A stretch of 64,000 nucleotides of DNA from Nocardia takedensis NBRC 100417 (GCF_000308695.1 NZ_BAGG01000036.1:1-64000), one strand, 5' to 3'; positions 8,681-17,495 are shown, numbered from the stretch's first letter. Made by a program: numbers and translations. The notes: a model not told the origin generated them from the letters alone.

Positions 8681-11098
8681 ATGGCCTTCGATTCGCTGCT
8701 CTACACCGAATGCCGCGTCGAGACGTCGGTGCACGGCCGCGAAGGCATGCAGTTCCAGGCCGAGAGTTCCGGGGTCAGCCCGGAGATGGAACAGGCCGTC
8801 GTCGCGCACATGCTCTACCGGCCCGGCGCGGACCTGATGGCGGCGCGCGCCCCCGTCGCCGACTACCCGCTGTCGTTCGCCTATCGCCGGGTGCGCGACC
8901 TGCACTACCTCGCGGTCGGACGCTACCTCGGCACGGATTCCCGTGGGCGCGAGGGCAATCAGCTCACGCACTGCCTGGTCACCGCGGACGCCGAGGACAT
9001 CCGTCCGATGCGGCCCGCGCAACTCTTCGGCGCCGACGCCTGGTCCTCGGCCGCGCACACTTCCACCGAACTCGCGCCGGTCAGCGCGCCGCTGCTGGTC
9101 GCCGAGGACTATCAACCGCAGGCGCTGCACGCGATGGCGCGCGAACACGACGGCGTCGAGGAATTCCTGCCGCGCCTGCTCACCGCCTTCGAGCAGGCGG
9201 TGGCCGCCGAACCGCGCAAACTCCTGGTCGCCGCCGACGACGTGCGCGTGGCGGCGCGCTGGCTCGCGCTGGGCAGCCTGTTCCTCGACCCGCGCGACGC
9301 ACTCGGTCTGTCGTTCCGCATCTTCACCGACAGCCCGCTGGCCGACGATCTCGCGGTCGCCGTCTTCGATCCGGCCACCACCAGGTCCGTGGGCGCGATC
9401 ACCTCGCTGCCGTCCTCGCTCAACGGGGTCGACCTGCGGACCTCGGCCACCTCGGCGATCACCCCGTCCGATTCGGCCCGCACCTATGCCCGCTGGTTCC
9501 TCGAGCACGACGTCTTCGACGCGCTCGACGCGATCGAGATCGGTCGCCGCTGGGAACCGCACCTCGGGTCGGCGGCGACCACGATCACCGCCGTCTCCCT
9601 CGCCTGTCTCGGGGACCGCTCCCGGCCGCCCGCCGACCCGCCCCTGCTGGCCGAGGTGCTCGCGACGCTGGCCGAGCGCGAACCCGACGACCTGGAGGAC
9701 TACGGCCGCACCCTCGCCGAGGCGCTGCTGTCGGTGCGGCCGGGCGAGTCCGACGATCCCGCGCCGCTGCACCGCGCCGCGGTCGTGTTGCGCCGCCACA
9801 ACCACCACGACCTCGCCGAGATGCTCACCCTCGCGCTGCTGGAAGGCGCGCGTCTGGACCCGGACCGCTACGCGGTGCGCTGGGCGCACGCCGTCGCCGC
9901 GACCGGGTCAGGCCGCGCGCGCTGGCTCGATTCCGAATCCCGTTCGCGGGCCGAACAATTGCTCACCGAGACGTTGGCGGGCGCGCGGACGGGTTCGCTT
10001 CCCGCCCTGTTCACCGTGGTCACCGCCGTCAACTGCGGGGTGGGGTTTCCCGCGGTGCGCGAAGCCGGACAGCGCCTGGTCGAGCACTGGTCCGCCCAGC
10101 CCGGCGCGGTCGCCGACCCTCGCGCGCTGGCCTTCTTCGCCGAACTCGAACCGCTGCTGTGGCAGCGCCTCGACGCGCGCATCGCCGGCCGGGACGAAGC
10201 CGCGCGCGCCGCGGTCCTCGCCGGCGACTGGGATTGGTTGCGCGCCGACGGAACACGCGCGCGAGCCATGCCGCCCGCGCTGGAATCCGCCCTGACCGCC
10301 CGGATCGTGCACAGCGCGCCGCGCGGCCGTCGCGGGGCATTGCTGGCCGACCATCTGCGGCGGATCGCCGAGCCGAACTGGTCGCTGTTCTTCCCCGCCA
10401 CGCAACGACTCGACCCGGAACTGGTCCTCACCTGGGTCGCGGTCCGGCCGCGTGACCTCGATGATCCGGGCTTCGAGCGGGTCGTCGACGAAGCCGTCGG
10501 CGAGGAGATCCGCGACGGCGGGACCGCGCTGCTCGACCAACTGGCCGGTGTCGACCCCCTGCCCGTGGAACTGGCGCGGTTGGTGCGGGATCGGGGGACC
10601 ATGCCCGGTCTGCTCGACACCCTCGAGGGCCACCGCGACGACGCCCGCAACCCGATCATCCCGACGCTGCGCCGGATCGACCGGCGCGTCCTGGAACTGC
10701 ATCGGCGCGAAATCGTGGATCTGCTGCTGCTGCAAGAGGACGTGGCGGGCGTCGGAAGTTTTCTCGACTTCTGGCACACCGCCGACCTGCCCGAGGTCTT
10801 CTACCGCAGCACCGCCTACTACCTGCGCGAATACCACGCCACTTTCGCCGAGCAGTTCGTCTACCTCTACTACGCCGAGGCCGTGCCCGCCTGGGTGCGC
10901 ACCCGCATGTGGGCTGCGTTCGAGGAATGGGCCGGGGCCGACAAGAAGCGCGCGGTCGAGATCGAGCGCAGCCTCGACCCCCGGTTCCGGCCGGGCTGGT
11001 CCGCGCTGCTCCAACGCTTCGACTCGGCCGTGCCGGGCTACCAGAAACATCTCAACGTCTTCCGGCGTGCACGGAAGCAGGAACGAGGAGGTCGCTGA
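8681..11098 (+). CDS. GTPase-associated protein 1 (GAP1-like)
   Basis: An 805-residue protein opening MAFDSLLYTECRVE with the conserved string GREGMQFQAESSGVS a little later. I recognise this as the N-terminal signature of the GTPase-associated protein 1 family that accompanies double-GTPase operons. The rest is long and mostly helical with many Arg, Asp and Leu, consistent with the middle and C-terminal GAP1 segments. No catalytic motif, zinc ligand set or membrane span is evident. The gene sits exactly between the two GTPase genes, one base after the first and overlapping the second by TGATG. It may regulate or bridge the two GTPases; GAP activity itself is not shown by the sequence. Confidence 0.75.
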   Translation: MAFDSLLYTECRVETSVHGREGMQFQAESSGVSPEMEQAVVAHMLYRPGADLMAARAPVADYPLSFAYRRVRDLHYLAVGRYLGTDSRGREGNQLTHCLVTADAEDIRPMRPAQLFGADAWSSAAHTSTELAPVSAPLLVAEDYQPQALHAMAREHDGVEEFLPRLLTAFEQAVAAEPRKLLVAADDVRVAARWLALGSLFLDPRDALGLSFRIFTDSPLADDLAVAVFDPATTRSVGAITSLPSSLNGVDLRTSATSAITPSDSARTYARWFLEHDVFDALDAIEIGRRWEPHLGSAATTITAVSLACLGDRSRPPADPPLLAEVLATLAEREPDDLEDYGRTLAEALLSVRPGESDDPAPLHRAAVVLRRHNHHDLAEMLTLALLEGARLDPDRYAVRWAHAVAATGSGRARWLDSESRSRAEQLLTETLAGARTGSLPALFTVVTAVNCGVGFPAVREAGQRLVEHWSAQPGAVADPRALAFFAELEPLLWQRLDARIAGRDEAARAAVLAGDWDWLRADGTRARAMPPALESALTARIVHSAPRGRRGALLADHLRRIAEPNWSLFFPATQRLDPELVLTWVAVRPRDLDDPGFERVVDEAVGEEIRDGGTALLDQLAGVDPLPVELARLVRDRGTMPGLLDTLEGHRDDARNPIIPTLRRIDRRVLELHRREIVDLLLLQEDVAGVGSFLDFWHTADLPEVFYRSTAYYLREYHATFAEQFVYLYYAEAVPAWVRTRMWAAFEEWAGADKKRAVEIERSLDPRFRPGWSALLQRFDSAVPGYQKHLNVFRRARKQERGGR

Positions 11099-12762
11099 TG
11101 GACGACAATCCCGGCGTCGCCATCGCGGGCGCGCTGATCGTCGGCGTCATCGTCGTCACCGCCGTCTTCTTCGTCCTGTGGATCGTGGCGGCCACGCTGC
11201 TCAAGGTCTTCGCGGTGCTGATCATGATCTACTACCCGATCGGGGTCGCCGTCGCGATCGTGGCGGGCCTGATCGCCGCGATCGTCGTCCTCACGCGCTG
11301 CGTGGCCACCGCCGCCCAGCGCCCGGCGCGCACCTTGACGCCGGCCGACGTCGCCGACCACGGCTTCTTCGACCGGCCGCCGCGCGGCGAGTCCCGACAC
11401 TTCGGCTGGGACCGGGCGTGGCCGCGCTACGCGCCGTTCCAGGCCAGGCGCGACATCGAGGACGCCGTGCGGGCCGCAGGCCAGTTCCTGGTCGAGACCA
11501 CCCGCAAACTCGGGTCGGGCAAGAAGACCATCGCCGCGGTGGTGACGTTCCTGTTGCTGGGCCTGGTGCCCTACCTGGCGTTCGTGGCGGCCTTCCTGAT
11601 CGCCTACGCGGTGCTGACCGCGATCTGCGTCGGCTTCCTGGGGCTGGTGTGGCTGGTCCAGTTCGTCGCCATCGGGGCGCTGCGCGGATTCGACCTCGCG
11701 GTGCGCAAGATCTTCCGGCTGTCGGTGCGCTGCGTGTCCTGCTACCAGCTGACCCCGCTGCCGAGCTACAAGTGCTCGAACTGCACCCACGTGCACCGTG
11801 ACCTGCGACCCGGTCGACTCGGTGTGCTGTTCCGGCGCTGCGAATGCTCGGCGGTCCTGCCCACCACCGTGACGCGCGCCTCCGGATGGGCGTTGCGCCG
11901 CAACATCATCTGCCCGAGCTGCGATCACAACCTCCCCGAGGGCACCGGCAGTCGCCAGACCATCCAGATCCCCACCTTCGGGTCGGTCGGCGTCGGCAAG
12001 ACCAGGCTGCTGTTCGCCGCGATCGTCGGCCTGCACCTCGGCGTCGCGGGCACCGGCACGAAACTGACCGCGCTGAGCCGCAATTCGGCCGACCGGCTGC
12101 AACGCGCCCGCGACCTGATCGAATCCGGCGCGCCCACGCTCAAGACGCCCGTGGACGAGAATCCCGAAGCGCTCGGGGTGCTGGTGGAACCGCCGAAGCG
12201 GCGCGCGGTCGAACTGCACCTGCTCGACGCCGCGGGCGAACGCTTCACCACCAGCGAAGGCGCCGTGGAGCTGCGCTACCTGCACTCCGCGGAAACCCTG
12301 CTGTTCGTGATCGATCCGTTCTCCACCGCCGAAATGCGCGCCGCGGTCCCCGATCCCGCCGCGGTCGGCCTCGTCGTCGGCGTCGACAGCCCGGAGGACT
12401 CCTACTCCGCGACCGTGGAACAATTGCGCTCCAACGGATTGCGCACCTCGCGCCGCGGCCTCGGCATCGTCGTCACCAAGGCAGACGACCTGCGCAGGCT
12501 CGGCTTCGCCGACGGACTCGACGCGGGCGACGAACAGAGCATCCACGACTGGCTGGTCGCGCAGGGCCTGGACAACGTCACCACCCGCGCGCGTCAGGAC
12601 TTCGCCCGCGTGCGCTACTTCCTGACCGACGCGATGGGCAGGCCGGTCACCAACCCGGAACACCCCGTGCACGTCCTGGACTGGCTGACCCGTCAGGTCG
12701 GCGTGTCGCTGCTGCCCGACACCGCCGTCCCGCGCAGACCCGTGCGCACCGCCTCCCGATAG
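11098..12762 (+). CDS. membrane-anchored zinc-ribbon GTPase
   Basis: A 554-residue protein. Residues about 7-66 form two or three transmembrane helices, and about 144-195 form two more. A cytoplasmic cysteine-rich region follows (C212/C215, C226/C229, C248/C250, C272/C275), compatible with zinc ribbons. The GTPase domain has G1 G295-S-V-G-V-G-K-T302, G3 D377-A-A-G380 and G4 TKAD at 460-463. It is the second, membrane-bound GTPase of the operon and differs in architecture from the soluble one at 7.5 kb. The ATG overlaps the GAP1-like stop. A pair of dissimilar GTPases, one in the membrane, recalls recognition/receptor GTPase pairs, but no recruitment function can be proven here. Confidence 0.85.
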   Translation: MDDNPGVAIAGALIVGVIVVTAVFFVLWIVAATLLKVFAVLIMIYYPIGVAVAIVAGLIAAIVVLTRCVATAAQRPARTLTPADVADHGFFDRPPRGESRHFGWDRAWPRYAPFQARRDIEDAVRAAGQFLVETTRKLGSGKKTIAAVVTFLLLGLVPYLAFVAAFLIAYAVLTAICVGFLGLVWLVQFVAIGALRGFDLAVRKIFRLSVRCVSCYQLTPLPSYKCSNCTHVHRDLRPGRLGVLFRRCECSAVLPTTVTRASGWALRRNIICPSCDHNLPEGTGSRQTIQIPTFGSVGVGKTRLLFAAIVGLHLGVAGTGTKLTALSRNSADRLQRARDLIESGAPTLKTPVDENPEALGVLVEPPKRRAVELHLLDAAGERFTTSEGAVELRYLHSAETLLFVIDPFSTAEMRAAVPDPAAVGLVVGVDSPEDSYSATVEQLRSNGLRTSRRGLGIVVTKADDLRRLGFADGLDAGDEQSIHDWLVAQGLDNVTTRARQDFARVRYFLTDAMGRPVTNPEHPVHVLDWLTRQVGVSLLPDTAVPRRPVRTASR

Positions 12763-12771
12763 GACCCCGCC

Positions 12772-12975
12772 GTGAACCCGTCCCTGCCCCGCACCTACAC
12801 CGCGCTGCGCGCGGCCCTGCTCACCGTCGTAGGCGTGAGCGTCACCGCGTTCGTCCTCGCGGCGCTGCTCTACGGCACCGGCGATTCCGCTCGGGAGGTC
12901 TTCCTCGACTCGGTGCAGACCTGCACCGACGGCTTCTTCGCCCTGTCCACCGCGCTCCCTTACCCCTGGGAATGA
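12772..12975 (+). CDS. small single-pass membrane protein
   Basis: A 67-residue product with one strong transmembrane helix (about residues 13-34, LLTVVGVSVTAFVLAALLYG) and a short C-terminal tail containing one Cys and ending LPYPWE. It starts at GTG 12772, nine bases after the membrane GTPase stop, and lies 28 bases before the second Hsp70. I do not recognise a family. Its place inside the operon suggests it is an accessory subunit of the membrane GTPase. Confidence 0.65.
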   Translation: MNPSLPRTYTALRAALLTVVGVSVTAFVLAALLYGTGDSAREVFLDSVQTCTDGFFALSTALPYPWE

Positions 12976-13003
12976 CCGAACCAGCACCGACACAGGAGTT
13001 TTC

Positions 13004-14587
13004 GTGAACGCGGTCGGCATCGATCTCGGCACCACCTTCTCGGTCGTCGCCCACGTCGACGACTCCGGACTGCCCGCGGTGATCCCCGATCCCGCGGGTC
13101 GCCCCACCACGCCCTCGATCGTCTGGTTCGACACCGGCGAAGTCCTCATCGGCGAGGACGCCCGCAGCGCGGGCATCGTCGAACCGGAACGGATGGTCGC
13201 CCACATCAAACGATTCATGGGTACCGACCACACGCTGGAATTCGACGGCGTCACCTACACCCCCGAGACCATCTCGGCGCTCATCCTCAAAGCCCTCGCC
13301 GACAACGCCGCCGCCGCCCTGCGTCGCCCGCGCGGAGCAGTGGCCGCCGTGGTCACCGTGCCCGCCTACTTCGGCATCACCGAACGCGAGGCGACCGCGC
13401 AGGCCGCCGCGCTCGCGGGCATCGACCTGCTCGACCTGGTCGCCGAACCCGTCGCGGCCGCCGCCTTCTACGGCGTCGACACCGCGATCGACGGCACCGT
13501 CCTGGTCTTCGACCTCGGCGGCGGCACCTTCGACACCACCGTGCTGCGCATCCGTCCCGAAGGGCCCGAAGTCCTCGTCACCGAGGGCGAATCGCATCTG
13601 GGCGGGGTCGACTGGTCCGAACGCCTGGCCGCCCTGCTCCTCGAACGCTTCACCGCCGCCGCCGCCGAACTGGACGAGGACGACGATCCCACCGACGACG
13701 AGAACTTCCAGGAACAGCTCACCGCCGCCGCCGACAAGACCAAAATCGCTCTCAGTCAGCGGCTCTCGGCCTCCTGCGTCCTCGAATACCGTGGCCGCCG
13801 CCACACCGTCGAACTCACCCGCGCCGACTTCGAGCGGGCCACCGCGCACCTGGTCGAGAACTGCGTCGCCGTCGCCGACCGCGCCATCGAGGCCGCCCGC
13901 CGACGCGGCAGCGGCGCACTCGACCGCATCGTCCTGGTCGGCGGCGCCACCCGCATGCCGATGATCGGCGCGGCGCTGGGCCGCCACTTCGCCGTCGAGG
14001 TCTGCCTCACCGAACCCGACTTGGCCGTCGCGAAAGGCGCGGCCCTGCACGCCCAGAGCCTGCTGGCCGCCCGCGGCGACCGCCCCCTGCTGCCCGCCCC
14101 GACCACCCCCGCCGCCCGCCGCGCCCTCGCGCTGCGCCCCGTGCGCACCGTCCTGCCCAGAGCCCTCGGCATCCTCATCCACGACAGCCGCGACCCCGCG
14201 GGCGAACGCCGCATCGTGCACCACTTGGTCGAAGCCAATACCGCGCTGCCCGTCACCGGCGCCGAACACCGCTTCGCCACCATCCTCGACGGCCAGGACC
14301 GCATCCGCGTCGAGGTCTACGAACAGGCGGGCGCGACCGCCTCGCCCGACCTCGAGCACAACCGCCGCGTCCTGGACGGCGAACTGGTCGACGTGCCCGA
14401 CCTGAAAGCCGGATCACCCATCGACATCGCCTTGTCCGTGGGCAGCGACGGCCGGATCACCTGCGTCGCGGTGGAACCGAAGAGCGGCCGCACGCTCACC
14501 CTCGAGTCCTGTATCGAAGGCGTCATCGACGCCGCCGACGCCGACCGGCAGCGCTCCGTCGTGGCGGGCACGCGCATCCAATGGTGA
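13004..14587 (+). CDS. short Hsp70 (DnaK-like) chaperone, second copy
   Basis: A 527-residue Hsp70 with phosphate-1 IDLGTTFS near residue 6, phosphate-2 DLGGGTFDTT and adenosine motif LVGGATRMP. Like the copy at 3.1 kb it stops shortly after the beta substrate-binding region (VEPKSGRTLTLES) and lacks the helical lid. The start is GTG with AGGAG upstream. It shares the same domain plan as the first copy, including a GSPIDI-type stretch near the end, but differs in much of its sequence, so the pair looks like an old duplication with divided roles. The GrpE-like gene lies only beside the first copy. Confidence 0.9.
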   Translation: MNAVGIDLGTTFSVVAHVDDSGLPAVIPDPAGRPTTPSIVWFDTGEVLIGEDARSAGIVEPERMVAHIKRFMGTDHTLEFDGVTYTPETISALILKALADNAAAALRRPRGAVAAVVTVPAYFGITEREATAQAAALAGIDLLDLVAEPVAAAAFYGVDTAIDGTVLVFDLGGGTFDTTVLRIRPEGPEVLVTEGESHLGGVDWSERLAALLLERFTAAAAELDEDDDPTDDENFQEQLTAAADKTKIALSQRLSASCVLEYRGRRHTVELTRADFERATAHLVENCVAVADRAIEAARRRGSGALDRIVLVGGATRMPMIGAALGRHFAVEVCLTEPDLAVAKGAALHAQSLLAARGDRPLLPAPTTPAARRALALRPVRTVLPRALGILIHDSRDPAGERRIVHHLVEANTALPVTGAEHRFATILDGQDRIRVEVYEQAGATASPDLEHNRRVLDGELVDVPDLKAGSPIDIALSVGSDGRITCVAVEPKSGRTLTLESCIEGVIDAADADRQRSVVAGTRIQW

Positions 14588-14639
14588 ACCGCAGGCCGCT
14601 CGATCCGGCAACCCCGACCCGTCCCTCGAAAGGCCGACC

Positions 14640-15257
14640 GTGAACACCTGGATCCGCCGCAGCTTCGGCGCGGAAGGACTGACCCAACACCCGGTCGGCC
14701 CCTATCTGCCCAAGATCCAAGAACGCTTCGGCGGCACCGTAATCCTGTGCATCGACATCAGCGGGTCGATGTGCGGCACCCGCCTCACAAAAGCCGTCGA
14801 AGGCGGCCACCGTTTCGTCCGCGACGCCCTGCGCGCCCACTACCACGTCGGCATCGTCCTGTGGCACCACGACATCGGCGACACCCTGCCGCCCACCCGC
14901 GACGAACGCAAACTCACCGCGTTCCTCGACGGCGCGACCTGCAGCGGCGGCAACGACATCACCCCCACCCTGCGCGCCTGCCACAAGTGGCTGCGCGAAC
15001 GCCCCGTCACCACCGACCGCGTCGTGGTCATCTTCGGCGACGGCGACCTCGGCGACCGGACCCGCGCCATCGAATCCGCCGCCGTCCTGCGCGCCGACAA
15101 CCTCCGCATCCTCACCGTCGGCCTCGGCGACCAAGCCGCCCGCGCCCTCGACGAGATCTCCACCGAAACCAAGGACACCCCCCACACCGCCACCCCCGAA
15201 ACCATCACCTCGTCCATCGCCTTGATGGCCAAGGGCCTGGGCCGCAGATCCCGCTGA
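14640..15257 (+). CDS. von Willebrand factor type A domain protein
   Basis: A 205-residue protein consisting almost entirely of a vWA fold. The metal-ion-dependent adhesion site is complete in its first part: D39-I-S41-G-S43. A conserved Thr (GGNDITPTL) and Asp (IFGDGDLGD) follow at the expected spacing. No signal peptide is present, so it acts in the cytoplasm as a protein-interaction module. It is the last gene of the Hsp70/GTPase operon, 52 bases after the second Hsp70, and starts at GTG. vWA proteins often assemble with chaperones or NTPases, which fits this context. Confidence 0.85.
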   Translation: MNTWIRRSFGAEGLTQHPVGPYLPKIQERFGGTVILCIDISGSMCGTRLTKAVEGGHRFVRDALRAHYHVGIVLWHHDIGDTLPPTRDERKLTAFLDGATCSGGNDITPTLRACHKWLRERPVTTDRVVVIFGDGDLGDRTRAIESAAVLRADNLRILTVGLGDQAARALDEISTETKDTPHTATPETITSSIALMAKGLGRRSR

Positions 15258-15391
15258 ACCCCGTCGCGCGCGTACTTTCCAACGATCTCCTGCGCGTCAC
15301 ATGGTTCCTGCCCGGTCAGCCTGCGCAGTTCCTCGCGCGATTCGCCTCAGGGCAGCCCGTCCCGGATCGACAACCACCGCTGCATCTCCGG

Positions 15392-15550
15392 CTATCTCAT
15401 CGCGGCGGACTCCGCGATGAGTACCAACGCGCCGAGTTCGTTCTTGATCAACCGCAAATCCAGCATCCGTTCGCGCGACAGATCCCGCCAATGCCCGGAA
15501 TCCTCCACCACCGCCTCGAACGTCCCGTCGTGCCGCGTCAGGAGTTCCAC
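15392..15550 (-). CDS. small hypothetical protein, 52 residues
   Basis: The minus strand holds a GTG start with GAGGAGG seven bases upstream, followed by 52 codons and TAG. The product has clear protein-like composition: an amphipathic start, SGHWRDLSRERMLDLR and a hydrophobic C-terminal part (ELGALVLIAESAAMR). I do not recognise the family. It is antisense to its surroundings and convergent with the vWA gene. Short hydrophobic-tailed proteins like this are easily missed by length cut-offs. Confidence 0.55.
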   Translation of the reverse strand: MELLTRHDGTFEAVVEDSGHWRDLSRERMLDLRLIKNELGALVLIAESAAMR

Positions 15551-15928
15551 GACACCTCCTCACCGAGGACGGCAGCTCGAGCGCCCGCGGCCTCCCAAAC
15601 CATCGCCGGTCGCCCTGTTCATCCCGGTACACGACACCGACTACTCGGTCGGATTCGTCCACTCGCTCGATCAACTCGTCCACTGCTCAACGATGCCGAC
15701 ATGGAACTCGCTCGATCGTGTTTCGGTCCGACTGTCCGACGGTGGAGTAATTCTCGTCGAGTCGTCAGTAACGAGGAATGCACTCGCCTCGGCAACCATC
15801 CGGCCGGGGCGTATGCTGACGTCGACTCACGAGGGGGGACACCACGGCGGTGGGTGATTGTCGGCTGGACCGGTGACGCGCAGAGGTCGGAATGTCTCGC
15901 ACTCGGCGGACCGACAGGAATCATCGTC
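15551..15928. other. gap between Hsp70/GTPase operon and ESX cassette
   Basis: About 380 bases with no intact gene. On the minus strand from 15683 an open frame begins MDELIERVDESDRVVGVVYR, which resembles the N-terminus of Nudix-type proteins, but the similarity ends after about 25 codons and the frame runs across the small gene at 15392-15550. It is best regarded as a degraded fragment or chance. The promoter of the ESX cassette should lie in the right half. Confidence 0.4.
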
Positions 15929-16252
15929 ATGAGCTATCAATTCAACGTCGTGCCGGACGACCTCGCCGAGGCGGCGGGCATTCTGTCCGATCTCGGTGCC
16001 GGCAGTGCGAAAGCGGTCGACTACGCGAAGCGGAACCTGGATCTCGAGGGCAACGCGGGTGTGGTCCTGAAACCGTTGATCGGCGTGCTCCAGGAAGCCT
16101 GTGACGAATTCGCGGCGAACTACACCCGACTCGGCACGCGCACCAGTGGGGCCGCCGCCGAATTGACGAAGGCGGCGACGATGTACCGGAACCTCGACCG
16201 CACCCGCGCCGAAGCCCTGGACCGGACGTATTCGGCGGAGGGCGGCAAATGA
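15929..16252 (+). CDS. EspC-like type VII secretion target
   Basis: A 107-residue helical protein that starts MSYQFNVVPDDLAEAAGILSDL, the pattern of EspC-family ESX secretion targets. A YxxxD secretion motif is present as Y86-R-N-L-D90 near the C-terminus, directly after the second predicted helix. There is no Sec signal, as expected for type VII export. The ATG is preceded by AGGA. The stop overlaps the next ATG by four bases, so it is probably made together with its larger partner. No ESX ATPase or membrane core gene lies in the window, so it must use an ESX system encoded elsewhere. Confidence 0.8.
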   Translation: MSYQFNVVPDDLAEAAGILSDLGAGSAKAVDYAKRNLDLEGNAGVVLKPLIGVLQEACDEFAANYTRLGTRTSGAAAELTKAATMYRNLDRTRAEALDRTYSAEGGK

Positions 16253-16989
16253 CCGACACCGCGAACGACCCGACCGCGAAACTCGTCACGCCCGATGCCG
16301 AGGGATGGTCGACGGGCGCGAGCGTGGTGGATTTCATTCTCGGAAACGCCGTCAGCGTCTCCTATTACCTGAACCTGATCATCTCGCTGACCGGGTTCGA
16401 CCCGATCGAGACGGTGCAGAACTACTTCGGCGGCGACTGGCAGAAGCTGCTCGAATCCGCCAAGGCGATCGAACATCTCGCCGAATACAACACCGCCTAC
16501 AGCGACGCCGTCGAAGCGGCCATGAAGGATCTGGAAACCTCCTGGCAGGGCAATGCGGCAACCAGTGCCCAGGACTTCTTCGCGACACTGAACGAAGCCG
16601 TCGACGCGCAGGTCGAACCGCTCTACAAGATCGCCAACGCGACCGCCGCGTTCGCCTGGGCCTCGTTCGGCGTCGCGCAGACGGTGCAGGCGCTGATATT
16701 CGAACTCGGTGACCGGGCCGCCCAGTGGGCGTTGACCCAGGCGGCGGCCGCGGCGGCGGCGGTCACGGGGGTCGGCGCGGCCGCCGCCGCGGCGCTCGAG
16801 GCAGTCTGCAACGCGATCCTGCTGGTCATGCTCAGCAACGTCGCCAAGACGATCAAGCACCTGGGGACCCTGCTCGCGGCCTCCCAGGCCCTGCTCGGCA
16901 CGATCACCGGACTGCTCGGCACCGCGATGGAATTCCAGATGCCCAGCCTCGGCGGCGGCAGCTACGACCATCCCGGGGTCTTCGGATGA
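16249..16989 (+). CDS. WXG100-like ESX partner protein
   Basis: A 246-residue, strongly helical protein. Residues about 65-125 look like a WXG100 helical hairpin with the turn W99-Q-G101. An alanine-rich hydrophobic region follows (about 135-225), then a Gly-rich tail. The order, EspC-like protein first and a larger WXG-bearing protein second, recalls the EspC/EspA kind of paired substrate, although I cannot show homology to EspA. It is overlapped on both sides by four bases, which argues for coupled translation and complex formation with the 107-residue protein. Confidence 0.7.
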   Translation: MTDTANDPTAKLVTPDAEGWSTGASVVDFILGNAVSVSYYLNLIISLTGFDPIETVQNYFGGDWQKLLESAKAIEHLAEYNTAYSDAVEAAMKDLETSWQGNAATSAQDFFATLNEAVDAQVEPLYKIANATAAFAWASFGVAQTVQALIFELGDRAAQWALTQAAAAAAAVTGVGAAAAAALEAVCNAILLVMLSNVAKTIKHLGTLLAASQALLGTITGLLGTAMEFQMPSLGGGSYDHPGVFG

Positions 16990-17495
16990 ACCGCGACGAA
17001 CCGATGCTCGACCTCGCGGGCGGTGATGTCGGCATGTCCCGCCATCTGGCGAAGGCGATGAAGATCATCGCCGACAGTCCCGACGTCGACCCCGACCTGA
17101 AAGCGCAACTGGGGGAGATCATGCGCGGCCAGGGCAGTATCCGTGACCTGATGCGCAGCGACGCGTTCGCTCGCCTCACCGACGCGGCCGTCCCGCCCGC
17201 GGTCGAACGGGCCACGGCGCTGTCGACCGAGGAGATCGAACGCAAAGCCGCACTCGGCGAGGCGATCCTGGAGAGCTACCGGAACCAGGAGCCCGAAACC
17301 CCACCCGCGGAACCGGTTTCCGAAACCCCGAAGCCCCCGGTCGCCGCACCTGTCCCCGGCGCTCCCGACCCGTCCACGAGTCCGGTGGTCGCGGGCACCC
17401 GCAAACCGAACCGGGACCGCGTCGTCACCCCTGACGAGGACGACGAGGACGACCGGTACTTCCGGGACCGCAACCAGCGGGGGTGGTTGCGGTGA
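16986..17495 (+). CDS. acidic, proline-rich hypothetical protein of the ESX cassette
   Basis: A 169-residue protein. The N-terminal half is helical and charged; the middle (about 98-140) is rich in Pro, Ala and Glu and likely disordered; the end has a run of Asp/Glu followed by DRYFRDRNQRGW. It has no signal peptide, no membrane span and no family I recognise. It may act as a cytoplasmic chaperone or adaptor for the ESX proteins, as small acidic partners do in other esp operons, but this is inferred from position only. Starts and stops overlap its neighbours. Confidence 0.6.
   Translation: MNRDEPMLDLAGGDVGMSRHLAKAMKIIADSPDVDPDLKAQLGEIMRGQGSIRDLMRSDAFARLTDAAVPPAVERATALSTEEIERKAALGEAILESYRNQEPETPPAEPVSETPKPPVAAPVPGAPDPSTSPVVAGTRKPNRDRVVTPDEDDEDDRYFRDRNQRGWLR

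Noticed and set aside
11038..13254. Minus-strand frame of over 700 codons opposite the membrane GTPase
   Set aside because: Low-complexity Gln/Gly/Arg composition and full overlap with a well-supported gene with Walker motifs.
15551..15683. Possible Nudix hydrolase on the minus strand
   Set aside because: Only about 25 residues resemble a Nudix N-terminus; no Nudix box follows, and the frame collides with the small gene at 15392-15550.
15417..15857. 146-codon plus-strand frame between the two operons
   Set aside because: Ser/Pro/Arg-rich without structure, overlaps a better-supported small gene on the other strand and has no ribosome binding site.
16249..16989. PPE-family protein
   Set aside because: It has a WxG turn and an Ala-rich region but lacks the N-terminal Pro-Pro-Glu motif.
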